Origin: Alphaproteobacteria bacterium
Lineage (GTDB): Bacteria > Pseudomonadota > Alphaproteobacteria > Micropepsales > Micropepsaceae
Direction: 5' to 3'
Assembly: GCA_015654635.1 (NCBI GenBank)
Contig: JAATGP010000006.1
Span: 1-40,581, forward strand
DNA: 40,581 nucleotides
Below are positions 23,311 through 31,894 of the stretch, piece by piece. Below the pieces are notes generated by a model. The model saw nothing but the letters and a program-made list of their open reading frames with translations, made no database searches and was not told where the DNA came from. Position 1 is the first letter of the stretch. Every line of letters starts with the position of its first letter. Made by a program: the position numbers and the translations under genes.

Positions 23311-23862
23311 TCAGCGCGTCTTTGCGGCGGGACTGGAAGCGTATTCCATCAGCCAATAGGGGCCGCTTTCGCCGATCTCCCGAAAACCAAGCCTATCGTA
23401 GAGGTGTCGGGCGGGATTGAATTTTTCGACATGTATGCTGGCGGTCTTGCCGCAATCGCTGGCCTCTGCCAGCACGGCTTCCAAGAGGGCGCGTCCGACG
23501 CCCGCATTGCGCACTTCCGCCAGCAGAGAGATGTCGACAATGCGGTGGTCCCCCGGTCCACGGAAGATGTAAAGACGGCCTACCGGCGTTCCGCAGCGTT
23601 CTATGATGGAAAATTCCGCGTCGAAATAGTGTTCGGTGTAATGGTGATATTGCAAGGCGAACTGGCTGACGAGAAATTGCCGCTTGGCCTCTTCGGGCCA
23701 ATCAAGAGGAGCGATTTCCGCCTCCCGCACGCTCCTATAGAGCCGTTCGAGAAAATCGTAATCGCTCTCGCGCTGCGGGCGCAAAGCAAAGCCCTCCGCC
23801 TTCAGGACGGCCGGAACCTCAAGCAAACAATCCTGCGTCACCGGCCTCGACGACGGCATCAT
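23311..23862 (-). CDS. GNAT-family N-acetyltransferase
   Basis: The 183-residue protein shows FALRPQRESDYDFLERLYRS at the N-terminus, the acetyl-CoA pyrophosphate-binding LLAEVRNAGVGRALLEAVLA (R-x-x-G-x-G) and the C-terminal NPARHLYDRLGFREIGESGP of Gcn5-type acetyltransferases. It is coupled by ATGA overlap to the third tail-collar gene upstream, so it is the last gene of that leftward operon. Its acceptor is unknown; genes of this kind recur beside tail-collar genes, and it might modify those proteins. Confidence 0.88.
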   Translation of the reverse strand: MMPSSRPVTQDCLLEVPAVLKAEGFALRPQRESDYDFLERLYRSVREAEIAPLDWPEEAKRQFLVSQFALQYHHYTEHYFDAEFSIIERCGTPVGRLYIFRGPGDHRIVDISLLAEVRNAGVGRALLEAVLAEASDCGKTASIHVEKFNPARHLYDRLGFREIGESGPYWLMEYASSPAAKTR

Positions 23863-24428
23863 GGCCTCTGCGGATAAATACCAGCCAGTGAGATGCAGAA
23901 GTTCATCGGTAAGTAGGGCTGCATATTGGGATGCCCTACGCTTTGACCGTAGGTGCTCAACGCCGGATTGCGGAAGGCGACTTGATTGGCGGCGGCATAG
24001 GGCACGTAGGTATCAAAGCCTTCTGGCGCGGAGCCGCCGACATAACCGCGTCCGAGCCAAGCATTCGTCGGAGTGCCGAGGCGATCTGTATTCGTCCCCG
24101 TAGACTGCCCGGTAAAGGTATGATTATGAAGGGGCATTTCGCTCGACAGCAGAGAAACTGTGGGGGCCCCTGGCGCCTCCCCGACATCCCGCGGCGTAAG
24201 CCCGGTGCCAGTGCCCTGCCCCATCGGTGCGGCGCCGGGATTGCCCGGCGAGGACGCCAAATTTGGCAGATTGAATGTCGTCGTTCCATTGCCGCCATAC
24301 AGTGTGCCGATGAGCGAAAACAATGTTGTCTGTTGCTGGATTGGAACCTGCTGCCCATTGCACCACGCCCATTCATATGGCGCGAAAGCATAGGGGAGTA
24401 TGCGGATTTCACCGATGAAGCTATCCAT
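23859..24428 (-). CDS. Phage-tail-collar (MdpB-like) protein, third copy
   Basis: The 189-residue protein has the tail-collar domain (PF07484 type) at residues 5-60: IGEIRILPYAFAPYEWAWCN then GQQVPIQQQTTLFSLIGTLY and GGNGTTTFNLPNL. A Gly/Thr/Ser-rich middle (HNHTFTGQSTGTNTD) and the common ending QPYLPMNFCISLAGIYPQR follow. Bacterial chromosomal versions are called microcystin-dependent protein (Mdp) homologues. AGGGAG lies 11 nt before the ATG. No other phage structural gene is present, so this is a chromosomal set and not a prophage tail module. Confidence 0.92.
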   Translation of the reverse strand: MDSFIGEIRILPYAFAPYEWAWCNGQQVPIQQQTTLFSLIGTLYGGNGTTTFNLPNLASSPGNPGAAPMGQGTGTGLTPRDVGEAPGAPTVSLLSSEMPLHNHTFTGQSTGTNTDRLGTPTNAWLGRGYVGGSAPEGFDTYVPYAAANQVAFRNPALSTYGQSVGHPNMQPYLPMNFCISLAGIYPQRP

Positions 24429-24443
24429 GACGAATTTCGCTCC

Positions 24444-24983
24444 CTAATTTCGCGTCGGGTAGATGCCGTTCCAGGCAATGATGAACGTGACGACAACGCT
24501 TGGCATGATGTTCGGATGAGGCGGCGCTACCGGGGTGCCCGAAGCTTCCACCGTATTGCCGTCCAACACTTTCGGTTGGGCTGGATTTGGCAGCGTCAAA
24601 AGAAAATTCTCTGCCGGAGCCGTCGTGGCAGCCAAGTTCACCGTCGTTCCCGGCGTCACCGTCGTGGCAGCCGCGGTGGTGACGTTCACAAGATGATTAT
24701 GGCTGGGAAGCTGCGCCAAGCTGAGCGGTACATTCTCCACCCCGCCGGTTCTGCCGATGATATACGGACTCAATCCCGGACCGGTGCCTTGATGGATAGG
24801 AATGCGGCCGCGGAAATCCGGCACGCCGAAGGTCCTGATACCGTCGCCGCCGAATTGCGTTCCAAGCAGCGTGTACAGCGCCTCGTAATTCGGGACCGGC
24901 AACAACGAGCCATCACACATCTGCCAACCAAGCGGCGCGTAGGTGCCGGCGAACATGCGAATCTCACCAACATAAGGATCCAT
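24444..24983 (-). CDS. Phage-tail-collar (MdpB-like) protein, second copy
   Basis: From the ATG at 24983 the product is 179 residues, beginning MDPYVGEIRMFAGTYAPLGW like its paralogues; an upstream ATG at 25019 would add 12 residues outside the domain. The collar domain ends GGDGIRTFGVPDFRGRIPIH, followed by a Thr/Ala-rich variable zone and HPNIMPSVVVTFIIAWNGIY near the C-terminus. It lies between the other two copies (15-bp gap to the third, 51 bp to the first). The copies differ mainly in the middle, as receptor-facing regions do. Confidence 0.92.
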   Translation of the reverse strand: MDPYVGEIRMFAGTYAPLGWQMCDGSLLPVPNYEALYTLLGTQFGGDGIRTFGVPDFRGRIPIHQGTGPGLSPYIIGRTGGVENVPLSLAQLPSHNHLVNVTTAAATTVTPGTTVNLAATTAPAENFLLTLPNPAQPKVLDGNTVEASGTPVAPPHPNIMPSVVVTFIIAWNGIYPTRN

Positions 24984-25034
24984 CGTCTTGTCTCTCGCTG
25001 AATGTTGCTCTTGGCCCAAACACCGCGGTGCGGC

Positions 25035-25562
25035 TTACGAGCGAGACGGAAAAAGACCTTGCAGGGCAATGCAATAATTGACGACCGCAAAGGGCTGAAT
25101 GTTGGGATGGGGTTGACCTGATCCCGCCATCGAGATCGTCCCTGCGGCCAAGGTCGCATTCGTCGGAGTCGAGCCGTAAATCGGGTAGATATTCTTGCTC
25201 ACAAGGCCAGGCTTGGCGACCGCCAAGACATTGGCGGCAGCGCTAAGCGCCGTTGCGGTTAGCGTCGATGCCTTGAGGGTATGCGTATGCGCGGGAGCCG
25301 TCGTTGAATCCAGCACCACAGTCTCGGCGCCGCCAGATTTGCCCTGGATGGTGTTGTCTCCACCGGCATGAACCGGGGCGCGGCTGCGCAAATCGGGAAG
25401 ATTGAATGTGGTCGATCCGTTGCCGCCGAAGGTTGTTCCCAGCAAGGCGAACAGGGCCTGATTTTGGGTGATGCCCAGGGTGCCCCCATCGCATTGCGCC
25501 CAACCTTTGGGAGGCCAGTTGAAACCAAAGGCGCGAATTTCGCCGAGGAAGTATTCTGACAT
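25035..25562 (-). CDS. Phage-tail-collar (MdpB-like) protein, first copy
   Basis: ATG at 25562 with GGGAG 7 nt upstream gives a 175-residue protein: MSEYFLGEIRAFGFNWPPKG, then LLGTTFGGNGSTTFNLPDLR and the shared ending HPNIQPFAVVNYCIALQGLF. It is the first gene of the leftward collar-GNAT operon. A 179-bp spacer separates it from the divergent candidate lasso precursor, so the two may share a control region. Confidence 0.92.
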   Translation of the reverse strand: MSEYFLGEIRAFGFNWPPKGWAQCDGGTLGITQNQALFALLGTTFGGNGSTTFNLPDLRSRAPVHAGGDNTIQGKSGGAETVVLDSTTAPAHTHTLKASTLTATALSAAANVLAVAKPGLVSKNIYPIYGSTPTNATLAAGTISMAGSGQPHPNIQPFAVVNYCIALQGLFPSRS

Positions 25563-25741
25563 TGCCACTCCCGCTAAAGTTGCATAAGTCACAGCGACGC
25601 TCGTATTGGGAGCACAACTTTTGGGATTGGTCAAATGTAATTTTGTATCCTTGCGTGTATTTTACGGAACGAGAGCGGATTCGCTTGGCAGGGGAAACGG
25701 CGCTGCTATTCTACCAAGCGTATTGGGATCTGGGGTTGCAC
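25563..25741. promoter_or_regulatory. Divergent control region between tail-collar operon and RiPP precursor
   Basis: The spacer is AT-rich at 25620-25665 and must hold promoters for both directions, though I see no consensus -35/-10 pair. A perfect 7-bp inverted repeat, CGCTTGG (25682-25688) and CCAAGCG (25714-25720), would form a stem in the precursor's 5' leader, ending 21 nt before its ATG. It could be an operator or an mRNA hairpin. Confidence 0.4.
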
Positions 25742-25909
25742 ATGAGCGAGTCAAAAAACCTTGCCGCAAGTCGGGATGAGGGCTTGGTTTCCACTCTGCG
25801 TCGCGAATGGGTCAGGCCAGAATTTCATGCCATTCCGCTGACCACGGCTGAGAACGGGACCGGAGCCGTGAACAACCCTCTGGACGGGGTCACTAGTGCT
25901 TCGGCATAG
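25742..25909 (+). CDS. Candidate lasso-type RiPP precursor peptide
   Basis: ATG at 25742 opens a 55-residue frame. Its leader part contains REWVRPEFHAIPL (21-33): W23-x-x-P26-x-F28 is a good variant of the YxxPxL motif that PqqD-like B1 proteins bind in lasso leaders. It is followed by TTAENGT (34-40) and a C-terminal GAVNNPLDGVTSASA (41-55). If the core starts at Gly41, Asp48 is residue 8 and could close an 8-residue ring; if at Ala42, Thr40 takes the usual -2 place and Asp48 is residue 7. Ser52, Ser54 and Thr51 could accept phosphate or sulfate. The gene converges with the cyclase (11 bp between stops). The Shine-Dalgarno is weak (GGGG 8 nt upstream). Identity rests on motif and position only. 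Confidence 0.65.
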   Translation: MSESKNLAASRDEGLVSTLRREWVRPEFHAIPLTTAENGTGAVNNPLDGVTSASA

Positions 25910-25920
25910 GCCGTAGTATT

Positions 25921-27843
25921 TTAGGGTTCGCCCTCAACGTGGCGGATGAATCGCCCCAGAGCGATGCTGCGCAGCAGCACACCATCCTCGAACTGCCGGG
26001 TTGTGGTCTTCGCGGCGATTGCTTCATCCCAGAGCGTAAGCGCTTCTCGCATTTTGGGGAGGTCCAAGAAGGCTGAAGCGCTTGGGTTCGTGCGGCAGCT
26101 ATCAATTTCGTCAAGAAGGAGTTGCCGCGACTTCACGGCCGTTTCATGCCAATCCGCTGCTTGGCGGCCGCGCGACTTTTCCTGAAGCAGAGCCTCAGGC
26201 AATGCCCCCTTCATGGCACGCCGCAGAAGCCGCCTAGTCACACCGCGCTGTAGAAACTGGGCATCCGGAATCGCATAGCAGAATTCCATCACCCGCTTGT
26301 CCCCGGTGGGGTCGCGCAAGTCGACATCCCAAGCCGCCAGCGCACCGCCGAAGATGAACGCCTGATCGCGCTGCGAATACCGTGCCATGATTGTCTGGCG
26401 GTCTTCGCGGGTCATCCTGAAACCACTGATGGCCCTGCGACGATCCAATTTGTGCTTTGCCGCGAAGTTGGGATTGACGAAGTTGAAGAACGTGAGCGCA
26501 TCGGGCCGGCCCATCGCGCGCTCGATGAAATGCCGGATATCGGGAGGGACGAACCCTGCGAATGTCAAATTCATGAGATTGCGCACGGATCGGCCTTCGC
26601 CTCGCAACGCTGCCCATTCCTGCGCGACAGCCGCAAACTGTCCTTGCCGAAAGAGCGTGGCCAGCCGGTCATGCCCGCTGTAACTGGCGGTAAGGTTTCC
26701 AGACAGGCCGGCCAGCATGACCCGAACACCACGCTCGCGCGCTTGGCGATGCAAAGCATAGGACCAGCCCGCATTATGGATATCCCGCCGCGGCTGTTCA
26801 AAGTCCGTTGCGAAGTCGTCAAGCCCGCGGAAGTCCCATCTTCCAGAATTGTGGATGAAGACGTGATCGATATTTGCAAACCTTGCCGCGACGGCCGCGG
26901 CCAGCGGTCCCTCGTCTGCGATTTGCCCGGCAATTTCGACAGCGGGCTTCCATCCCTTCGGCGGCACATGGGTAAACGCGGTCAAGCGTTTGTTGCGGCC
27001 AGCCAGGAGACCGGCGGCTGTGGCCGTCACGCTGGAACTATCCCATCCGCTGCTCAAATGGCTGCCAATGGGATGAAGGGTGCGAAGACGGCATGCCACC
27101 GCTTCGTCGAACACTTCGCGAAAGGCTTCGACATAGTCGTCATCGTTTGGAAAGCGAAGCGCGCGGGTCTGATCGAGGCGCCAATACTCTTGCGGCCGGA
27201 TTCCTAGACGGGTGACCGCCAAACTGTGGGCAACGGGGACACGGCAGATGTCGCGATAAAATGTCTTATCCGGGATATGCCGCTGCAGGCACAGGTGCCG
27301 AATGACGGAGTCCTCGTCGAGGCGGCGCGGAACGCTGGCGTGGGTGAACAAAGCCGACGGCATGGTCGCGAAAATGAAGAAATTATCCGTACAGTGATAA
27401 ACCAGCGGCCGCCTGCCGAAATGGTCTCGCGCCAGGAACAGCGTGCGCTTTTCGCTGTCCCAAACCGCGAAGGCAAAATCGCCCAGCAGGTATTGAGGAC
27501 AGTCCGCGCCCCATTTTTCGAAGGCGCCAAGCACATAGGCGCTATCGGGCAGGCCGCGGGCGCGTTCGGAGGCAAGTGCCAGGCTGCGGGCCAGATCGGC
27601 CCGGTTATCGAGTCGCCCATCGAACACCAGCTTGAAACGCCCACCGCCGCCGGTGAGCGGCTGCTGGTCCGCATAATCTTCCTGGTGCAGAATGGTTTGC
27701 CGCCAGCCCAGCGCCACAGCGCCGCCGTCCCACACATTTTCGCCGTCGCGGCCATGCAGCGCCAGAGCAGCGATCGCCTTGCGCACGACCGGGCCTGCGG
27801 CGCCACCCCGCCAATCGATCATCCCCACAATGGCGCTCATCAT
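25921..27843 (-). CDS. Asparagine-synthetase-like lasso cyclase (C protein)
   Basis: The 640-residue protein has an N-terminal Ntn/glutaminase-like domain (about 1-200; DGRLDNRADLARSL, GDFAFAVWDSEKRTLFLARD then HFGRRPL) and a C-terminal ATP-dependent synthetase domain with the pyrophosphate loop LSSGWDSSSV (263-272). The catalytic Cys2 of true glutaminases is absent (MMSAIVG), so it cannot release ammonia from glutamine in the normal way. Lasso cyclases share this trait and adenylate an Asp/Glu side chain for isopeptide ring closure. It ends the leftward operon, 90 bp after the sulfotransferase, with a weak AAGACGGA ribosome site. Asparagine synthetase is the alternative, but B1/B2 neighbours favour cyclase. 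Confidence 0.88.
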   Translation of the reverse strand: MMSAIVGMIDWRGGAAGPVVRKAIAALALHGRDGENVWDGGAVALGWRQTILHQEDYADQQPLTGGGGRFKLVFDGRLDNRADLARSLALASERARGLPDSAYVLGAFEKWGADCPQYLLGDFAFAVWDSEKRTLFLARDHFGRRPLVYHCTDNFFIFATMPSALFTHASVPRRLDEDSVIRHLCLQRHIPDKTFYRDICRVPVAHSLAVTRLGIRPQEYWRLDQTRALRFPNDDDYVEAFREVFDEAVACRLRTLHPIGSHLSSGWDSSSVTATAAGLLAGRNKRLTAFTHVPPKGWKPAVEIAGQIADEGPLAAAVAARFANIDHVFIHNSGRWDFRGLDDFATDFEQPRRDIHNAGWSYALHRQARERGVRVMLAGLSGNLTASYSGHDRLATLFRQGQFAAVAQEWAALRGEGRSVRNLMNLTFAGFVPPDIRHFIERAMGRPDALTFFNFVNPNFAAKHKLDRRRAISGFRMTREDRQTIMARYSQRDQAFIFGGALAAWDVDLRDPTGDKRVMEFCYAIPDAQFLQRGVTRRLLRRAMKGALPEALLQEKSRGRQAADWHETAVKSRQLLLDEIDSCRTNPSASAFLDLPKMREALTLWDEAIAAKTTTRQFEDGVLLRSIALGRFIRHVEGEP

Positions 27844-27933
27844 TCCGTCTTCTTGTTAAAGCGGGTGGATTGTTCTTCCGAAGGAAGGCCACAGAAGATG
27901 CCGGCAACGAGCTTTCGCTCCCCAGCCCATATT

Positions 27934-28896
27934 TTACAGTGGCGCCGATACCGTATGCAGACGCGCAAGGCTCGGCTCAATGATACGTTGGGCAAGCGCA
28001 CGCACATATTCGTTTGCCGTGATCTGCTTAAGTTCCGAATCGTCGCTATAGGTGCGCTTTTCCGTCCCGGTGTTTTGCTTGGCATAGAACAGCGATAATT
28101 CCTGCATTTTCCGGATATCCTCGGCATCTATCCTTAAGCCAAAGTGGGGTGCAATTTTTTCCCAGGTGATCTGCGGCAGCGAGCGATAGCCGACCGAACG
28201 AACGTGAGGCATTTCGCATATGGCGTTGCAAAGGGAGGCTACAAGAAGTGCCTCCAGCTCCAGGTGCGGCAGGCTTGCGATGGAATTTAGGGCCTGTAAG
28301 ATCGGTGGTATCCGGCCCTTGTTCCATCCCGCCGGCAGCTTTGATGGACTTGCGAAGTACGACATCAGCACTTCGACCGGGTCGCGATGAATGAATATCG
28401 TCGGCACCCCGGGAAACATAGCCGCGATTTCGGCGGTAAAGGGCTCGGGTATGCACATCCACTTGATCACCAAATGCTGCGCACGTCTTTCAAGCCCGGC
28501 AGCGAATGCGGCCACCAAAGAGCGTAGCCATCGCGTCCGATCCGCAAAGGAGCCATGCTCGGCGCGAAGAATCTGCAAAAGCACGTTCGGCTCACGGAGC
28601 GTGTAGACATTCGCAAGAGCGGAGAGCTGTTTAGAGATCAGCGTGGAGCCGCAGCGGCCCATATGATGGATCATTCCTTTCAGCGGCACATTGGCGGCGT
28701 CGAACGCGATTTCGTCCAGTGAACGCAGCGCGACGAGTTGGCGCCGTTGAATTGTGACGTGCCAAAGAGGGGCGTTGAGTTCTTCGGCGGTGACCGACGC
28801 GAAGCTCACGGCGGGGCGGCCGCCATACCAGACGATCTCATACGGGACGACAAACGACGTACCGCTACCGGTATCGGTCGGACAGTCTGCTATCAT
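27934..28896 (-). CDS. Sulfotransferase-family protein within the lasso operon
   Basis: The 320-residue P-loop protein carries the 5'-phosphosulfate loop HHMGRCGSTLI (77-87) and the 3'-phosphate-binding box FIHRDPVEVLMSYF (168-181) that define PAPS-dependent sulfotransferases. Helices after residue 180 are typical of the family. It is coupled to the B2 gene by ATGA overlap and lies just upstream of the cyclase, so it is an integral operon member. A reasonable inference is O-sulfation of the peptide or of a linked group; the candidate core has Ser and Thr but no Tyr. It might instead act on an unrelated acceptor. Confidence 0.85.
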   Translation of the reverse strand: MIADCPTDTGSGTSFVVPYEIVWYGGRPAVSFASVTAEELNAPLWHVTIQRRQLVALRSLDEIAFDAANVPLKGMIHHMGRCGSTLISKQLSALANVYTLREPNVLLQILRAEHGSFADRTRWLRSLVAAFAAGLERRAQHLVIKWMCIPEPFTAEIAAMFPGVPTIFIHRDPVEVLMSYFASPSKLPAGWNKGRIPPILQALNSIASLPHLELEALLVASLCNAICEMPHVRSVGYRSLPQITWEKIAPHFGLRIDAEDIRKMQELSLFYAKQNTGTEKRTYSDDSELKQITANEYVRALAQRIIEPSLARLHTVSAPL

Positions 28897-29330
28897 GCGG
28901 TTGCCGAACCTTTCGGGAAGCTGGTCAGCAAGGTGAAGCGTTTGGCCGCGCGGTGGCCGATAACGGCCATTCCGTTCAGCTCAACCCAGGCATGGGCCTC
29001 GAATCCACCTGTCTTCGGAATCGCCACGCCATAATGCAGTTGCGGCGCATATCCGCGCGCCTGCAACATCCAGGACGCCGCGAGCGCCTGTGGCAGGCAG
29101 GTGAGGCTCAAGGGAAGATTGCGTGCCGCGGCTTCGACGGCCCATCGCACTTGCCGGGCCGATCCTTGATCCGCTGGTTTGGGATGGGGCCCGGCGCGAA
29201 GCGTGGCAACGACTTTTTCAAACGGCTGCAGCCGTAAGGCGCCCCAAGCATAGAGAATGTCCGCGCAAGCTTCGGCAAAAAAACACCAATCCACACGGGA
29301 ATGAGCAAGCATGCTCTGGAGCCTAGACAT
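28893..29330 (-). CDS. Lasso peptide B2 protein (transglutaminase-like leader peptidase)
   Basis: The 145-residue protein has the B2 signature: nucleophile Cys78 in LSLTCLPQALAASWMLQARG, then LHYGVAIPK and His113 in FEAHAWVELNG. In lasso systems B2 cleaves the leader before ring closure. The third, acidic, residue of the triad is not obvious in the usual place (ELNG rather than a clear Asp). It overlaps the PqqD-like gene upstream by 8 nt and the sulfotransferase downstream by 4 nt, which implies tight co-expression. Confidence 0.9.
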   Translation of the reverse strand: MSRLQSMLAHSRVDWCFFAEACADILYAWGALRLQPFEKVVATLRAGPHPKPADQGSARQVRWAVEAAARNLPLSLTCLPQALAASWMLQARGYAPQLHYGVAIPKTGGFEAHAWVELNGMAVIGHRAAKRFTLLTSFPKGSATA

Positions 29331-29613
29331 CGGCGGCGGTCAACAGCTTCGCGGCCAGCAGCCTCTCCAGAAGCTCTGCGACCTCGACACGGCAACGATC
29401 TTTGCCAATGTCGAATTCTGCAGTCATCGCCTCGCACAGTGTGTCCAGCGTTTGCGGCTCGCTCAACAAGCGCCAGATATGGGCCGCGGTTGCGTTGAAT
29501 CCGAGATAAGAACCGCTTGGCAAGTCGAGAACCGCCAGCTCCTCGCCGAGATTGGCCGCCACCGTGTCGGGCTTGCGGCGATAAATTCTTTCGGCCTCTG
29601 CAACTGTGGTCAT
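29323..29613 (-). CDS. PqqD-like RiPP recognition protein (lasso B1)
   Basis: The 96-residue protein reads RKPDTVAANLGEELAVLDLP then SGSYLGFNATAAHIWRLLSE, a three-strand plus three-helix PqqD/RRE fold. Such proteins bind the precursor leader and present it to the peptidase and cyclase. GGGGAG stands 10 nt before the ATG. It follows the kinase gene by 16 bp and overlaps the B2 gene by 8 nt. B1 and B2 as separate genes is the usual split-B arrangement. Confidence 0.9.
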   Translation of the reverse strand: MTTVAEAERIYRRKPDTVAANLGEELAVLDLPSGSYLGFNATAAHIWRLLSEPQTLDTLCEAMTAEFDIGKDRCRVEVAELLERLLAAKLLTAADV

Positions 29614-29629
29614 CGCGTTTCAGCTCCCC

Positions 29630-30595
29630 TTACGATGCAAAGTGTTCGCTCAGCCGGTCGAGCCAATAGGGCGCTTGGCCATGGTCGCGTGGCCGCACAA
29701 AGCGGAAGATTTCAACTTTGTCGCTGATGGCAGCCAAGCTTTCGAAGGTTCGCTGCCGTTCCCCGGTGGTGAGCACGCCAAGCCGGATACGAAGAAGCCC
29801 CAGGAGCATCTGCATGGCCTCCACCCCGCTCAGTGGATAGATGCCGGATTTGGCACTTTCCGTTGCGAATTCCAGCGCGTAAATGCGCCGTAAAGCGGCA
29901 CTGCGCTGCTCCAGCGGATCGTGGTGGAACACCGATTTGTTTGTACCTGGGTGAATCGCAAAAGGCTCGATGTCCGCCCAATCCAGGGCCGTGACCGCAT
30001 CATCCTTCAGGCGTAACTGCGAGATACCCTGGCCGACGATCGGATCGCCGCCGCCGTGCCACTGCACCAGACACAGATCTTCCGCGAACAATCCAAAACC
30101 GCGTTTGACCAAATTGGCCGCGAGGGTGGATTTGCCGGCACCCGACTGTCCGGCGAAGGCGATGCATCCGTTCTGCGTGAGAATGCAGGAAGCATGCAGC
30201 GGAATATAGCCACGCCGCAATCCCGCAATCGATGCGCCAGTGCCTAACACGACCGTCCATAACCGAATTGAATCCCATCCTCCCAATCGTTCGACCACAA
30301 TGCGCCGGTCGGCTTGCGCGTAAAGGCCCAACAAACCTGGCAAAACAAGGAGGTATTCCGAAGCGCTGGCCTGAACGGCACGGTTCACAAACTGGGCGTT
30401 CGCAATCTCTCGCGGCACCGCACCGAATTCGATGGTGATGATGTTCTCGGCGGGCGCCATCGCGCAGGGGCCAATACCCGGAATGGGCTCCTCGCATTCG
30501 AATGTCAGACCAAACAGATCGTAGCGGTGGCGTACATGCTGTCCGCGCCACGGCTGCCCGACCAATGCATCTGAATTCACGGAATGCGGCCCCAA
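29630..30595 (-). CDS. HPr-kinase-like Ser kinase of lasso clusters
   Basis: The 321-residue protein (TTG start at 30595; a GTG at 30580 is an alternative) has the HprK C-terminal fold: LHASCILTQNGCIAFAGQSG-AGKSTLAAN with Walker A GQSGAGKS (149-156), then LFAEDLCLV with the acidic Asp173. The N-terminal HPr-kinase domain is replaced by an unrelated region. Homologues in lasso clusters such as paeninodin's phosphorylate a Ser hydroxyl near the peptide C-terminus. It is first in the leftward operon, 72 bp from the divergent nucleotidyltransferase. The candidate core ends TSASA, so Ser is available, though not terminal. Confidence 0.88.
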   Translation of the reverse strand: MGPHSVNSDALVGQPWRGQHVRHRYDLFGLTFECEEPIPGIGPCAMAPAENIITIEFGAVPREIANAQFVNRAVQASASEYLLVLPGLLGLYAQADRRIVVERLGGWDSIRLWTVVLGTGASIAGLRRGYIPLHASCILTQNGCIAFAGQSGAGKSTLAANLVKRGFGLFAEDLCLVQWHGGGDPIVGQGISQLRLKDDAVTALDWADIEPFAIHPGTNKSVFHHDPLEQRSAALRRIYALEFATESAKSGIYPLSGVEAMQMLLGLLRIRLGVLTTGERQRTFESLAAISDKVEIFRFVRPRDHGQAPYWLDRLSEHFAS

Positions 30596-30667
30596 ACCAA
30601 TTGATGTCGCCCTCTGTCGAAGTATTGTGTTAAAACTGGAAAAAGTCTAGCCTGCCGCGAGGGGCAG

Positions 30668-31894
30668 ATGCTTTCTAGCAAACCGAGAGAGTTCATCGCG
30701 GCTTTAACCGTCGAACAACGGTTAGTAGGGCGTATTATCAACGCCGATTGGTCTGTCGGCGCGAAGCGAACGTGGCCGCCCCGCTGGTTTGAGAATGTTG
30801 ATTGGCCAACAATTCCCCGATTGGCGTGGCAATACAAAGTGCGCCCCATGACAGCGGCAGCGCTACGCGAAGCCGGATGGCCTGGTGTTCCCGCAGATGT
30901 GCGCTCTACCCTCGAAAAAGCCGAGCGTAACTGCAGCACCAAAGCCATGCAGCAGATATCGCTGTTACGAACGATCATTGCCGCCGCAAAGGCGCAGGCA
31001 TTGCGCGTTGTCGTGATGAAAGGGATTGCGCTCTCCGCCCATCTTTACGGCGACCCCTTCATCCGCGAGTCCTTTGATATCGACTTGTTGGTCCACCCGG
31101 ACGACATCCAACGCTTGGACGGCATCCTGCTCGCCACCGGCGGTCGCTTTCTAACCGAAGGGGCCCCGCTGTCGCCGCGCCAGGATGCTATCCTGAGCAG
31201 CTTTCATCACGACAAGAAGTTCGTTCATGCCGCCAGCGGATTAATGGTTGAGCGCCATTACAGGTTGGACCGCAATCCGTATTTGATCGTCACCGATTTC
31301 GACGAACTTTGGAAAGGGCGGCGTCAAGTGCAGGTCGCAGACTACACGGTCGCGATATTGGGAGATGCCGACCTTGCGCATTATCTCGGTATCCATGCGA
31401 CGCGGCATGCTTGGGAACGGTGGAAATGGATCGCCGATTTGGCTGTTCTCTACCGAGGGGCGGGCCAGGAGGGCCTCTTGCGTCTGCGCAAGCGTGCGGA
31501 GACGCTGAGATGCCGCCACCTGTTCAATAGCTGGGTTCTGCTTGTGACGGCTACGACAGCCGCAATATTGCCGGCAGCGATTACGGCCAATGCCGCGGGG
31601 GACGGCAAGGCGCGCCGCTTGGCTGCCAGCGCCCTGCGGATCAGTTCTATTGCCCATACACCGCAGAGCTTAACCGGAGCGCGCTACCGGCTATCTGCAT
31701 TTGCTTATCACTTGTCGCTTGGCGCGGGGTTCAAATACAAAATGTTTGAACTCCGTACGGCATTCCATCGTGATGAGGACTGGTATGCATGGCGGTTTCC
31801 TGACCGGCTCATTCCGTTGTACTATCTGCTGAGGCCCTTATCCTTTATCTACCGCCGCGTTTTCTCCTTTATTCCCCAGATGAGAAAATCATGA
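30668..31894 (+). CDS. Nucleotidyltransferase-family protein (PF14907 type) of the lasso locus
   Basis: The 408-residue protein has the metal-binding core VVMKGIALSAHLYGDPFIRE and SFDIDLLV (Asp137, Asp139), the pattern of uncharacterised nucleotidyltransferase family PF14907. GAGGGGCAG precedes the ATG directly. Such genes occur in lasso clusters together with HprK-like kinases and have been linked to adding further phosphate groups to the peptide. It is divergent from the kinase and coupled by ATGA to the DUF6916 gene. The C-terminal half is helical and of unknown role. Confidence 0.85.
   Translation: MLSSKPREFIAALTVEQRLVGRIINADWSVGAKRTWPPRWFENVDWPTIPRLAWQYKVRPMTAAALREAGWPGVPADVRSTLEKAERNCSTKAMQQISLLRTIIAAAKAQALRVVVMKGIALSAHLYGDPFIRESFDIDLLVHPDDIQRLDGILLATGGRFLTEGAPLSPRQDAILSSFHHDKKFVHAASGLMVERHYRLDRNPYLIVTDFDELWKGRRQVQVADYTVAILGDADLAHYLGIHATRHAWERWKWIADLAVLYRGAGQEGLLRLRKRAETLRCRHLFNSWVLLVTATTAAILPAAITANAAGDGKARRLAASALRISSIAHTPQSLTGARYRLSAFAYHLSLGAGFKYKMFELRTAFHRDEDWYAWRFPDRLIPLYYLLRPLSFIYRRVFSFIPQMRKS

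Noticed and set aside
23931..25001. 356-codon plus-strand frame
   Set aside because: It lies opposite two tail-collar genes with clear domains; the translation is Arg-rich and without motifs.
23859..25562. Prophage tail region
   Set aside because: Three collar-domain genes occur, but no capsid, terminase, portal, sheath or lysis gene is near; chromosomal Mdp-type genes explain them better.
27844..27933. Precursor peptide gene between sulfotransferase and cyclase
   Set aside because: The 90-bp gap has no small frame with a leader-like motif; the ORF at 25742 fits far better.
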